Origin: Rhodospirillaceae bacterium
GTDB lineage: Bacteria; Pseudomonadota; Alphaproteobacteria; Rhodospirillales; 2-02-FULL-58-16
Direction: 5' to 3'
DNA length: 32,711 bases
Assembly (NCBI GenBank): GCA_013349695.1
Contig: DUZD01000003.1
Span: 1 to 32,711, forward strand
Both the position numbers and the translations under genes were made by a program. This document shows, piece after piece, positions 1-9,547 of the stretch. The notes below the pieces were generated by a model. The model did no database searches, had not been told where the DNA came from, and saw nothing but the letters and a program-made list of their open reading frames with translations. Position 1 is the first letter of the stretch. Each line of letters starts with the position of its first letter.

Positions 1-113
1 TCTCCCGGGGCGTCGAGAACGCTTGACGATGTACCCGCATCGCCGGCGCGTCCGCTCCTACCGGGAGAGCGGGAAAAGCGATCGTATGGGGTCAGGAATC
101 CCGCCGGGGTGTA
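1..113. other. Left-edge non-coding stretch with a distant inverted repeat
   Basis: No convincing gene is visible here. An 8-bp inverted repeat pairs bases 1-8 (TCTCCCGG) with 61-68 (CCGGGAGA), so the window may open inside a structured RNA or a terminator of a gene further left. The stretch lies downstream of the small minus-strand gene that ends at 114. It is cut by the window edge and cannot be assigned. Confidence 0.25.
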
Positions 114-356
114 CTAGCCGCTTTTGCCGGTCTTGGGCGGCGCCGCGGGGATACTTTTTCCGCAGCCCGCGTTCAGCCAAACGGTACAGATCTTGATCCA
201 ATTGTCGACGGCATCGATGCGCCGCACGCTCAAATCGGGAACGCTGTTGCAATAGACCTGCAGCGGCTTGCCGCTCGACGTTTGCTGCTCGGCCAAGGCC
301 GGCGCCGCGCCGACCGTTAGCAGTGTCAAGGCGGAACTCAGCAAAATTCGTTTCAT
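114..356 (-). CDS. Small exported protein of unknown function
   Basis: This is an 80-residue protein starting at the ATG at 354-356. The in-frame upstream Met would add 21 Arg-rich residues ahead of what is clearly a signal peptide. The N-terminus (MKRILLSSALTLLTVGAAPALA) has a basic n-region, a hydrophobic core and an Ala-x-Ala cleavage site near residue 22. The mature part is about 58 residues with three cysteines (contexts VYCNS, KICTV and AGCGK) and a Pro/Lys-rich tail. It is probably periplasmic. I recognise no family. It is transcribed divergently from guaA, with about 150 bp between the two starts. Confidence 0.6.
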   Translation of the reverse strand: MKRILLSSALTLLTVGAAPALAEQQTSSGKPLQVYCNSVPDLSVRRIDAVDNWIKICTVWLNAGCGKSIPAAPPKTGKSG

Positions 357-510
357 GGTTCGAATCTCCATCGGAAAATGTCGCCGACAGCATAGACGTT
401 TCCCGCCGCGTTTTCTCAAGTGCCGCCGTCACCGGACTGGCGGCGGACGCGGCTATGGGCTATGGTCCGGCGGCCGTTGATCAACCTGGCCCGATCCCTT
501 CGGCCCGCCC

Positions 511-2061
511 ATGAGCGAACGCATCCTCATCATCGATTTCGGATCGCAAGTGACCCAGCTGATCGCCAGACGGGTGCGCGAAAGCGGCGTCTATTCGGAA
601 ATCCATCCCATCAACAAGGTCAGCGAACGCTCGATCCGGAATTTCGCCCCCAAGGCGGTGATCCTTTCGGGCGGGCCAGCGTCGGTGACCGACAGCGGCA
701 CGCCCAGGGCGCCGGACGCACTCTTCGCATTGGGTATTCCCGTGCTCGGCATTTGTTACGGGCAGCAGGCCATGGTCGAGCAGCTGGGCGGCAAAGTGGA
801 AAGCTCGGAACGGCGCGAATTCGGCCGCGCCCATGTCGAGGTGACGGACGACTGCGAGCTGTTCCACGGCGTCTGGGACAAAGGCGGCCGCCAGCCGGTG
901 TGGATGAGCCACGGCGACCGGGTCAGCGAGCCACCGGCCGGTTTTCGCTCCGTGGCGGCCTCCGAAGGCTCTCCTTACGCCGCCATCGCCAACGACGAGA
1001 AACATTTTTACGGCCTCCAGTTCCACCCGGAAGTGGTGCACACCCCGCATGGCGGCAACCTGCTCAGGAATTTCACCCATCGGGTGGCGGGATGCAAGGG
1101 CGATTGGACGATGGCCAGGTTCAAGGATGTCGAAATCGCCAAGATCCGCGAACAGGTGGGCGATGGTCGGGTCATTTGCGGCCTCTCCGGCGGCGTCGAT
1201 TCTTCGGTCGCCGCGATGTTGTTGTTCGAGGCCATAGGCGATCGGCTGATCTGCGTTTTCGTCGATACCGGGCTTTTGCGCCTGGGCGAGGCGGAACAGG
1301 TGGTGGAGATGTTCCGCGGCCACTACAACATCCCGCTGGTGCATCGCGACGCCGCGGCCTTGTTTTTGCGCCATCTCGAAGGCGTCGGCGCGCCGGAGAA
1401 GAAACGCAAGATCATCGGCGCCACCTTCATCGATGTCTTCGAAGAGGAAGCCGAAAAGGCCGGTGGCGCCGATTTTTTGGCGCAAGGGACGCTCTATCCC
1501 GACGTCATCGAATCGGTTTCCTTCGCCGGCGGCCCTTCCGCCACCATCAAGTCCCATCACAACGTCGGTGGCCTGCCGGAGCGGATGAGCTTGCGGCTGG
1601 TCGAACCCCTGCGCGAACTGTTCAAGGACGAGGTCCGGGAACTGGGCCGGCAACTGGGACTGCCGGAAACGTTCGTCGGCCGCCATCCCTTCCCCGGGCC
1701 GGGGCTGGCGATCCGTATCCCCGGCGCCATCACGGCGGAAAAACTCGACGTCCTGCGCAAGGCCGACGCCATCTACCTGGAAGAGATCCGATCGGCCGGC
1801 CTTTATGACGCCATCTGGCAGGCTTTCGCCCTGTTGCTGCCGGTGCGGACCGTCGGCGTCATGGGAGACGCCCGCACCTATGACTATGTCTGCGCGCTAC
1901 GCGCCGTCACCTCCACCGACGGCATGACCGCCGATTGCTACCATTTCGACAATGATTTCCTGGCCCGAGTGGCGGGCCGCATCGTCGGCGAGGTCAAGGG
2001 CATCAACCGGGTGGTCTACGACGTCACCTCGAAACCGCCGGCAACCATCGAGTGGGAATAG
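511..2061 (+). CDS. guaA: GMP synthase (glutamine-hydrolysing)
   Basis: Converts XMP to GMP using ATP and glutamine in the last step of guanine nucleotide synthesis; cytoplasmic. The 516 residues match the usual family length. The N-terminal class I glutamine amidotransferase domain has the nucleophile Cys82 in GICYGQQ and the His172-Pro-Glu174 part of the triad. The ATP-pyrophosphatase domain has the PP-loop SGGVDSS at residues 226-232. The dimerisation domain ends with the conserved KPPATIEWE, so the gene is complete. The ATG at 511 gives the usual N-terminus (MSERILIIDFGSQVTQLIAR). It stands alone, with 145 bp before the next gene. Confidence 0.97.
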   Translation: MSERILIIDFGSQVTQLIARRVRESGVYSEIHPINKVSERSIRNFAPKAVILSGGPASVTDSGTPRAPDALFALGIPVLGICYGQQAMVEQLGGKVESSERREFGRAHVEVTDDCELFHGVWDKGGRQPVWMSHGDRVSEPPAGFRSVAASEGSPYAAIANDEKHFYGLQFHPEVVHTPHGGNLLRNFTHRVAGCKGDWTMARFKDVEIAKIREQVGDGRVICGLSGGVDSSVAAMLLFEAIGDRLICVFVDTGLLRLGEAEQVVEMFRGHYNIPLVHRDAAALFLRHLEGVGAPEKKRKIIGATFIDVFEEEAEKAGGADFLAQGTLYPDVIESVSFAGGPSATIKSHHNVGGLPERMSLRLVEPLRELFKDEVRELGRQLGLPETFVGRHPFPGPGLAIRIPGAITAEKLDVLRKADAIYLEEIRSAGLYDAIWQAFALLLPVRTVGVMGDARTYDYVCALRAVTSTDGMTADCYHFDNDFLARVAGRIVGEVKGINRVVYDVTSKPPATIEWE

Positions 2062-2206
2062 GTTGTCTTCGCCGATCATCCGACAAGTTACCGGGAAACA
2101 GCCCCTTCAATGGTTTTCGCGAGTTACAAAGCTACCCCACGAGCGTTTGTCCGGCCGCGTGTTTGACTGGAACCTCGGCTCGGAATTCCAATGAAGAGGC
2201 ATAGAA

Positions 2207-3460
2207 ATGAAATCAAGCAAAGATGCCGCGGCGATGGGCAAAGCCGTGTTATCCGACTTATACGACGTCAACCTAGACTCGTTGCCCGAGGCGCTTTCGC
2301 GAGCTCATCTGGCGAGCAGTCAACCGGACCGCAATCTTGCCCTTGCTAACCACCTGTATGGCAGAATCGTGTCAAAAATTAAAATGCACCACGACGCCGG
2401 CAAGACAGTAGATATCTACGGGCCGGAGTGGTCTAGACAGAAAGCGAATGTTCAAAAGGCGGCCGAGGCGCATGCTCGAATCATCATCGACACGTACGGA
2501 CCGAATTACGCCTTCCCGAATAAGTACCCGGACCAAAACGCCAAAGTCATCGAGGCTGGCGCCGTGGACCTTTATTTTCTCGTCATCGACGGCGAGTTTG
2601 TTGGAACAACCTGCTTGTGCGATCAAGGAGAGATGAGAGCCGAGCTAGGGCGCTCGGCCGCCATTCGGCCGCGTGTCGGCAATACCATAATTCAAGACCT
2701 GAGCATTCTGGAATGGCTGCTGAATGACCGCGTATCCGACAAGTACCACACATTATTCACAACGCTTCGAACCGCGCCGGATCAGGATATCGGCTTGGAG
2801 CAACCGATGCGGGGCGGACAGGCGATAACAAGTCAATGGCAAAAGTTTCCCGAGCTGTTCGTCAACGGTACCGCACCGCTTTACTCGCTTTACTGTAAGC
2901 ACGGCAGCCTTGAGCAGTTCACCATCGCACAAATTACCCGAGCCGAATTTCAGACTGTACCCCTCTTCATCGCCGATGAGACCGATCGTCTGTTCGTTCG
3001 GCGGTGGCACGCGTTCTATGGGCTGGACGAGCCGCCCGCGGGAAACGTGGCCGAAGCGCCCCTCGTGGAAGCTCGTGTCCAAGTTCATGCGCCCCCTGAC
3101 CACTCCAGCATTTTCAAATTCGTATATGCCGCCATGACGTTTGGCGATGGGGCGATCGACGAACACGGCGAATCGATCGAAACTTACTTCACCAAGGAAG
3201 TTCCGTTTATCCAGGCAGCGGTGCCAATTGGCGACAACTCGATAGATGTCCAAAGGCAACTTCGAGATGCCGGCTTTCAGGCTTTCGGATATGAACCGGC
3301 AAATAATTTCCGGCCCGCCCATCTGTTCTTCGGAAAGGTAAGGCCCGGAAACAAGGTCGTTCCAACAAACTGGACGGTAGAGAGCGAGGCTCATCCATAT
3401 TGGACGGGCGAACTCGCAAACCACGCGGCACGAATTGAAAAAGCGTGGCAATCGATGTGA
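2207..3460 (+). CDS. Unrecognised 417-residue protein, possibly GNAT-like
   Basis: I do not recognise this protein with confidence. It starts at ATG 2207 behind a plausible Shine-Dalgarno (GAAGAGG, 2192-2198). No signal peptide or membrane segment is visible. The central part (about residues 120-190, with FLVIDGEFVGTTCLCD and a stretch around IIQDLSILEWLLND) and the C-terminal part (about 300-385, ending in GFQAFGYEPANNFRPAHLFFGK) resemble the strand-helix pattern of GNAT acyltransferases, perhaps as a double fold. No signature decides this. Base composition is visibly lower in GC than guaA and the exporter beside it, with more A/T-ending codons. It has no operon partner, which suggests an acquired gene. 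Confidence 0.6.
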   Translation: MKSSKDAAAMGKAVLSDLYDVNLDSLPEALSRAHLASSQPDRNLALANHLYGRIVSKIKMHHDAGKTVDIYGPEWSRQKANVQKAAEAHARIIIDTYGPNYAFPNKYPDQNAKVIEAGAVDLYFLVIDGEFVGTTCLCDQGEMRAELGRSAAIRPRVGNTIIQDLSILEWLLNDRVSDKYHTLFTTLRTAPDQDIGLEQPMRGGQAITSQWQKFPELFVNGTAPLYSLYCKHGSLEQFTIAQITRAEFQTVPLFIADETDRLFVRRWHAFYGLDEPPAGNVAEAPLVEARVQVHAPPDHSSIFKFVYAAMTFGDGAIDEHGESIETYFTKEVPFIQAAVPIGDNSIDVQRQLRDAGFQAFGYEPANNFRPAHLFFGKVRPGNKVVPTNWTVESEAHPYWTGELANHAARIEKAWQSM

Positions 3461-3687
3461 CGGAATGAAGCTTGGCATGAGCGGAGATTGGCACGAAGGC
3501 CGCCGAGAAGAATTCGACCGCGCCGAATTGGCGGCAAGCTATGGACCCGCCCGCTGTGAGCTGGATCAGACCGCCTGGCCATCCGCCGGCGGGATAACGC
3601 CGGCATCGCCTTCGCCAGCCTGAAGCCTTATATATCAACCAGGATCCGGTGCCGGCCGCCGGGGAGCCAAGACGCAACCACGAGCCG
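3461..3687. other. Intergenic stretch without a supported gene
   Basis: A 62-codon frame runs through 3435-3623, but it overlaps the end of the preceding gene, has no ribosome-binding site and shows no recognisable motif. I see nothing else here before the palindromes at 3688. Confidence 0.4.
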
Positions 3688-3738
3688 TTAGAGTGCGATC
3701 ATTTCAAATTGAATAAATTTGAAATGATCGCACTCTAA
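3688..3738. repeat. Perfect 23-bp inverted repeat, AT-rich
   Basis: The arm at 3688-3710 (starts TTAGAGTGCGATC) is exactly complementary to 3716-3738 (ends GATCGCACTCTAA), with a 5-base loop. No T-run follows, so a classical intrinsic terminator is unlikely. It is the first of two tandem palindromes ahead of the exporter gene and may be a dispersed extragenic palindromic repeat. Confidence 0.85.
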
Positions 3739-3749
3739 TTCATATACTT

Positions 3750-3798
3750 TAGGGTCTTATCGTCCTGGATCGTTTCGATCCAGGACGATAAGACCCTA
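3750..3798. repeat. Perfect 23-bp inverted repeat just upstream of the exporter
   Basis: The arm at 3750-3772 (starts TAGGGTCTTATCG) pairs perfectly with 3776-3798 (ends CGATAAGACCCTA) around a TTT loop. It ends 14 bases before the exporter ATG at 3813. If transcribed, it would form a very stable hairpin directly next to the ribosome-binding region. Its sequence is unrelated to the palindrome at 3688-3738, although the stems are equally long. Confidence 0.85.
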
Positions 3799-3812
3799 GC
3801 GGACGAGAGACG

Positions 3813-5729
3813 ATGAGAGCCAATAACATGGGCCCGCCGGCGGCGGGTCCGCGCAGTGATATCAAGACGATCAGAACCCTGCTGCCCTATCTCTGGCCCA
3901 AGGGCGAGGTGGAATTGCGCATCAGGGTGGTCGTCGCCATAGGGTTTCTGGTTGCGGCCAAGCTCGCCAACGTCACCGTTCCGGTTTTCTACAAGTACGC
4001 CGTCGACGCCCTCGACGGCGGGACGCAGGCGGTGGTCGCGGTGCCGGTGTTCATGTTGGTCGCCTACGGCCTGGCGAGGGTCATGGCGCTGGCTTTCGGC
4101 GAGCTCCGCGACGCCGTCTTCGCCAAGGTCGCCCAACGGGCCATCCGCTTGGCGGCGCTCAAGACCTTCCGCCATTTGCACCGGCTCAGCTTGCGTTTTC
4201 ATCTCGACCGCAAGACCGGCGCCGTCAGCCGCGCCATCGATCGCGGCACCGAGGGCATTGAGTTCCTGCTCAATTTCATGCTGTTCAACATCCTACCGAC
4301 CTTGTTCGAGATCTTCCTGGTCTGCGCCATCCTGTGGGTGCTGTTCGGCCCTAGCTTCGCCGCCGTCACCTTCGTCGCCATCGCCGGCTACATCGCCTGG
4401 ACCATGACGGTGACCGAATGGCGCATCAAGTTCCGCCGCGCCATGAACGAGGCCAACAACGAAGCCAACACCAAGTCCGTGGACTCCTTGCTCAATTACG
4501 AAACCGTCAAGTACTTCGGCAACGAGGCCCACGAGGAGCGGCGCTTCGACGCCGGCCTCAGGTGTTACGAGACCGCCTCGGTGAAAAGCAAAACCTCGCT
4601 CGGCCTACTCAACATCGGCCAGGGGGCGATCGTCTCGCTCGGCCTGGTCGTCGTCATGCTGATGGCCGGCGCCGGCGTCACCGGCGGCGCCATGACCATC
4701 GGCGACTTCGTTCTCGTCAATACTTACCTGATCCAGCTTTTCATGCCCTTGGGTTTCCTCGGCTTCGTCTACCGGGAGATCAAGCGCTCTCTCACCGACA
4801 TGGAGAACATGTTCGCACTTTTGCGGGAGCAGGCGGAGATCGAGGACGCCCCCAGCGCCGGGCCGCTTCAACTTGACGGCGCCCGGGTGGCCTTCGAAGG
4901 CGTTTCGTTCGCTTACGATCCCAGGCGGCAGGTGCTGAAAGACGTCACCTTCACGGTGTCCGCCGGCAGTACCGTCGCCATCGTCGGCGCCAGCGGCTCC
5001 GGCAAGTCGACCATCTCGCGCATCCTGTTCCGCTTTTACGACGCCGGCGCCGGACGCGTCCTCATCGACGGCCAGGACATCCGCGGTGTGACGCAAGAAT
5101 CCCTGCGCGCTGCCATCGGCATGGTCCCCCAGGACACGGTGCTGTTCAACGACAGCATTTACTACAACATCGCCTACGGCCGCTGCGGGGCCAGCCCGTC
5201 GGAGGTCGAAGAGGCGGCGAAGATGGCCCGCATCCACGATTTCGTCATGTCTCTTCCCGACGGATATCAGAGCATCGTCGGCGAACGCGGCCTGAAGCTC
5301 TCGGGCGGTGAAAAACAGCGCGTCGCCATCGCCCGCGCCATCCTGAAAAAACCCCGCATCCTGCTCTTCGACGAGGCGACTTCGGCGTTGGACAGCCGCA
5401 CCGAGAAGGAAATCCAGAAATCGCTCGCCGAGGTCTCGTCCGGCCGCACGACGCTGGTCATCGCCCACCGGCTGTCGACGGTGGTGGACGCCGACGAGAT
5501 CGTGGTCCTCGAGGCCGGCCGCGTCGCCGAACGCGGAAGCCACGCCGATCTCCTCGGCCGCAAGGGCCGTTACGCCGAGATGTGGGCGCGCCAGCAAGAG
5601 GCCGAGCAGGCGCGCCAGGTCTTGGTGAAGACGGGCGAGGCGGACGGCCCCGGCGGCGGCGATGCGGAAGAAACCGTGGAGGCCATAAAGGACGGTGGCG
5701 TTTCCGTAGCGGCCGAGGCGGCTGTATAG
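3813..5729 (+). CDS. Atm1/HMT-type ABC exporter, fused permease-ATPase
   Basis: An inner-membrane half-transporter of the Atm1/ABCB7 class, which exports glutathione-derived sulfur compounds or heavy-metal thiolates in relatives. It has 638 residues; relatives have about 600, and the extra is a charged tail after the ATPase. The transmembrane domain (about 30-320) has several hydrophobic helices and the family-typical stretch around LLNYETVKYFGNEAHE. The ATPase domain has Walker A GASGSGKS (392-399), Q-loop VPQDTVLFND, signature LSGGEKQ (near 495), Walker B ILLFDEATSALD (near 516-527) and H-loop IAHRLST. A second in-frame Met lies at residue 6; the first gives the longer form. It converges on mnmA. 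The specific substrate is inferred from family only. Confidence 0.9.
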   Translation: MRANNMGPPAAGPRSDIKTIRTLLPYLWPKGEVELRIRVVVAIGFLVAAKLANVTVPVFYKYAVDALDGGTQAVVAVPVFMLVAYGLARVMALAFGELRDAVFAKVAQRAIRLAALKTFRHLHRLSLRFHLDRKTGAVSRAIDRGTEGIEFLLNFMLFNILPTLFEIFLVCAILWVLFGPSFAAVTFVAIAGYIAWTMTVTEWRIKFRRAMNEANNEANTKSVDSLLNYETVKYFGNEAHEERRFDAGLRCYETASVKSKTSLGLLNIGQGAIVSLGLVVVMLMAGAGVTGGAMTIGDFVLVNTYLIQLFMPLGFLGFVYREIKRSLTDMENMFALLREQAEIEDAPSAGPLQLDGARVAFEGVSFAYDPRRQVLKDVTFTVSAGSTVAIVGASGSGKSTISRILFRFYDAGAGRVLIDGQDIRGVTQESLRAAIGMVPQDTVLFNDSIYYNIAYGRCGASPSEVEEAAKMARIHDFVMSLPDGYQSIVGERGLKLSGGEKQRVAIARAILKKPRILLFDEATSALDSRTEKEIQKSLAEVSSGRTTLVIAHRLSTVVDADEIVVLEAGRVAERGSHADLLGRKGRYAEMWARQQEAEQARQVLVKTGEADGPGGGDAEETVEAIKDGGVSVAAEAAV

Positions 5730-5775
5730 GCCGGCGGGAACGGCTCGGCGCTTGCCAAAACCGAACGCCGGAGCA

Positions 5776-6900
5776 TCATTCCGCCGCCTTGGTCTCAGCC
5801 TCCTCGCGCATGATCCAGCCACCACCCAATAGACTTTCGCCATCATAAAAAACGCAGGCCTGACCGGCGGCGGCGGCGGCGAAGGGCTCATCAAGCATGA
5901 CTTCGGCACTGGCGCCGGCGCAGGCGACGATGGCCGGCACCGCCGCCATCGCCGAGCGCAGCTTGACGGAAACGCGAAGCCGCCGCGCCGGCGGCTCCCC
6001 GGGGCCCAGCCAGTTGACGCCGCGTAAATTGACATGGTTCCCGAGTAGCGCCCGTCTGGGTCCGACCACGACCCGCGCCGCCGCCGGCTCCAGGCGGACG
6101 ACGTAGAGAGGCCTAGGCGCCGAAACCCCAAGCCCCCGGCGCTGGCCGATGGTGAAATGGACGATGCCCCGGTGGCGGCCCAGGACCCGGCCTTCGAGAT
6201 CGACGATGTCGCCGGGGCGGCGAGCCTCGGGACGCAGTTTTTCGACGACGCCGGCGTAGTCGCCTTCGGGGACGAAACAGATATCCTGGCTGTCGGGCTT
6301 GGCGGCGACGGAAAGATGGAAGCGGCGGGCCAGTTCGCGGACCCGCTCCTTGGCCAGATCGCCAAGGGGGAAGCGCAGGAATTCGAGCTGCTGGCGCGTC
6401 GTGGCAAAGAGAAAATAACTCTGATCGCGGCTCTCGTCGGCGGCGCGCAGCAGTTCGGCGCCGTCCGGGCCCATCCCGCGCCGGACGTAATGGCCGGTGG
6501 CCAGCGCATCGGCGCCCAGTTCCCTGGCGGTCCGCAAAAGATCGCCGAACTTGACCGTCTCGTTGCAGCGGACGCAGGGGATCGGGGTTTCGCCCCGAAG
6601 GTAGGATTCGGCGAAATCGTCGATCACCGAGGTCCGGAATCGGTCCTCGTAGTCGAGCACGTAATGGGGGATGCGCAAGGCGGCGGCGACGTGCCTGGCG
6701 TCATGGATGTCCTGGCCGGCGCAGCACGAGCCCGGCTTCGCCACCGCTTGGCCGTGGTCGTAAAGCTGCAGGGTGACGCCGACGACGTCATAGCCTTCGC
6801 CGGCCAACAGCGCGGCCGTCGCCGAACTGTCGACGCCGCCGGACATGGCGACGACGACGCGGGTCTCGGAAGGCGCCTTGTCGATGCCGAGGGTGTTCAT
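5776..6900 (-). CDS. mnmA: tRNA-specific 2-thiouridylase
   Basis: Adenylates and thiolates U34 of tRNAs for Lys, Glu and Gln to make the s2U of mnm5s2U; cytoplasmic. The chosen start is the ATG at 6898-6900 (374 aa), which places the PP-loop SGGVDSS at residues 20-26 as usual for the family. A longer frame to 7002 would add 34 non-conserved residues. The catalytic pair is visible: Cys112 in PCVRCN and the second Cys in SQDICF near residue 208. The C-terminal barrel includes FTIGQRRGLG. trpF lies just upstream on the same strand, its stop about 107 bases from this start, so the two may be cotranscribed. Confidence 0.95.
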   Translation of the reverse strand: MNTLGIDKAPSETRVVVAMSGGVDSSATAALLAGEGYDVVGVTLQLYDHGQAVAKPGSCCAGQDIHDARHVAAALRIPHYVLDYEDRFRTSVIDDFAESYLRGETPIPCVRCNETVKFGDLLRTARELGADALATGHYVRRGMGPDGAELLRAADESRDQSYFLFATTRQQLEFLRFPLGDLAKERVRELARRFHLSVAAKPDSQDICFVPEGDYAGVVEKLRPEARRPGDIVDLEGRVLGRHRGIVHFTIGQRRGLGVSAPRPLYVVRLEPAAARVVVGPRRALLGNHVNLRGVNWLGPGEPPARRLRVSVKLRSAMAAVPAIVACAGASAEVMLDEPFAAAAAGQACVFYDGESLLGGGWIMREEAETKAAE

Positions 6901-7006
6901 GTGGGAAATATAGGTCTCGGAGCCTGTTTGGGAAGTCATAAACCTTGTGACTTCGCTCGGTTCCGTCAAACGCCGGGCGCTTTCACGGTATCCTCCCAGC
7001 AAGGTT

Positions 7007-7648
7007 TCAAAGACTCTTCGCGGCCCGCAAAAAAGCGCCTATTTTCTCCGCGTTTTTGACCCCCGGCTGGTCTTCGACGCCGGACGAAACGTCGACCGCG
7101 GCGGCGCCGCTGATATCGACCGCGGCGGCAAGGTTGCCGGTATCGATGCCGCCGGCCAGCAACCATGGCAGCCGCCAGCTTGCGCCGCTGATCAACCGCC
7201 AGTCGAAAACGAGAGCGTTGCCGCCGGGCCGCTCGGCGCCTTCGGGCGGCTTGGCGTCGAACAGCAGCAGGTCGGCAACGTCTTCGTACGTCCGCGCTTT
7301 TTCGATGTCCTCGGGTCCCGAAACGGCGATGGCCTTGATCACGCCGAGACCGAAACGGTCCTTGATTTCCCTGACCCGTCGAGGGTGTTCATCACCGTGA
7401 AGTTGCAGGAAATCCAGCGGCGTCCGGGAAAGGATCGTCCGCAAGGCCTGGTCATCGGCATCGACCACCAGTCCCACCTTGGCGATGCCTTCGGGAACGG
7501 CGGCGGCAAGCTCGCCGGCTTCGTCCGGCGTCACGCGGCGCGGCGATGGCGGGAAAAAAACAAAACCGAGATAAGCGGCGCCGCCATCGACGGCGGCGGC
7601 CACCGTCTCGGCCGTCCCGAGGCCGCAGATCTTGACGTCAACCTGCAT
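7007..7648 (-). CDS. trpF: Phosphoribosylanthranilate isomerase
   Basis: Catalyses the Amadori rearrangement of phosphoribosylanthranilate in tryptophan synthesis. The 213 residues fit the monofunctional (beta-alpha)8 barrel. The N-terminus has VKICGL with the general-base Cys8. FLQLHGDE follows near residue 80, and the phosphate-binding end has LLAGGID and AVDVSSGVE, containing the general-acid Asp. In many alphaproteobacteria trpF precedes trpB on the same strand. Here it points away from trpB, with about 670 bp of repeat-bearing DNA between the two starts, and reads toward mnmA. Confidence 0.95.
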   Translation of the reverse strand: MQVDVKICGLGTAETVAAAVDGGAAYLGFVFFPPSPRRVTPDEAGELAAAVPEGIAKVGLVVDADDQALRTILSRTPLDFLQLHGDEHPRRVREIKDRFGLGVIKAIAVSGPEDIEKARTYEDVADLLLFDAKPPEGAERPGGNALVFDWRLISGASWRLPWLLAGGIDTGNLAAAVDISGAAAVDVSSGVEDQPGVKNAEKIGAFLRAAKSL

Positions 7649-7846
7649 CGGCGATTCCCTTGGCGATCTTTAATGCCGCATCGGCGGCGGCGGTGGAACC
7701 AAACAACCAAAATCGAGACAGCAAAGACATTCTCTCATGCCCAGCCAAGAAAGAAATAAGCTTTGATAGATTCCCATATATGGATTAGGTCATGTACTCA
7801 TTAATTTTTTGGAACGCCAATAATTCAATGAGCTAAGAGGAACGCG

Positions 7847-8061
7847 GGTAACATCGGCAAAACACCGGGCGAACTCATGCCAGATGGCGGACCCGCCAAT
7901 TCCCCGCCTTCCTATCGCGTCATTCCCGCGAAAGCGGGAATTCAGGATTATCAAGAGGCTACTGGATTCCGGCTCGGCGCTCCGCGCCGTCCGGAATGAC
8001 ACCGGGAGGATAGTCCGACGCCTTTTCGAACCGGCTTGCCCGGTGTTTTGCCGATGTTACC
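7847..8061. mobile_element. MITE-like element with perfect 24-bp terminal inverted repeats
   Basis: The arm 7847-7870 (starts GGTAACATCGGC) is an exact reverse complement of 8038-8061 (ends GCCGATGTTACC). Inside lies a second inverted repeat, 7919-7926 GTCATTCC against 7993-8000 GGAATGAC. Its two sides are themselves hairpins: ATTCCCGC/GCGGGAAT at the left, GATTCCGG and CCGGAATG at the right. No obvious target duplication flanks the element. The inner unit resembles a dispersed extragenic palindromic repeat common in proteobacteria; the nesting suggests one repeat inserted in another. Confidence 0.7.
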
Positions 8062-8157
8062 AAGCCTGCCCATAACATAATGATTCTTACACCAAAACCC
8101 GGGTACCCTGTCGTCAAATCACAAGGTCATCTGGGCAATGCTTTCTTAGTTCGACGG

Positions 8158-8182
8158 GCAATCGATCCACTGGATCGATTGC
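8158..8182. promoter_or_regulatory. 25-bp perfect palindrome upstream of trpB
   Basis: GCAATCGATCCA at 8158-8169 is followed by one central base and its exact reverse complement at 8171-8182, then TTTTCC. Such a compact palindrome fits a dimeric-regulator operator. As RNA it would be a short hairpin followed by a weak U-tract. Its position, about 140 bp before the trpB start, makes a regulatory role possible but unproven. Confidence 0.45.
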
Positions 8183-8247
8183 TTTTCCGTCTCACCCTTC
8201 AGCGTGTAGAAAATTTCTCCGTTTTTCCATGAATTTGTGGTTTATTA

Positions 8248-8303
8248 CCCGCCTCGCAAACCGGAGAAGGGAGGGAACGGCTGCTTTCCCAAGCCGAGGC
8301 GGG
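8248..8303 (+). promoter_or_regulatory. Hairpin in the trpB leader
   Basis: CCCGCCTCG at 8248-8256 pairs with CGAGGCGGG at 8295-8303, with a smaller GGGAA/TTCCC stem inside. It ends 17 bases before the trpB ATG. A frame beginning at ATG 8229 (MNLWF) has a Trp codon as its fourth codon and overlaps the hairpin. However, it is 64 codons long with only two Trp codons, so classical attenuation is not well supported. Confidence 0.35.
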
Positions 8304-8320
8304 AACAAAAATCCGGGCAA

Positions 8321-9546
<1,226 letters not shown>

Positions 9547-9547
<1 letters not shown>

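Larger units (their letters stand above)
7649..8320. other. Divergent trpF/trpB intergenic region
   Basis: This 672-bp stretch holds no supported gene. It contains a nested inverted-repeat element (7847-8061), a 25-bp palindrome (8158-8182) and a hairpin just before trpB (8248-8303), each listed separately. Bases 7740-7850 are AT-rich compared with the surroundings. Promoters for both trpF and trpBA must lie here unless trpB is read from the left, but I could not assign boxes with confidence. Confidence 0.5.

Noticed and set aside
58..432. 124-codon minus-strand frame overlapping the small exported protein
   Set aside because: It has no family features and lies across a gene with a clear signal peptide in another frame.
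3435..3623. 62-codon plus-strand frame after the 417-residue gene
   Set aside because: It starts inside the preceding gene, has no ribosome site and no recognisable motif.
6157..7059. 300-codon plus-strand frame antisense to mnmA
   Set aside because: High-GC shadow of mnmA; the minus-strand frame carries all the catalytic motifs.
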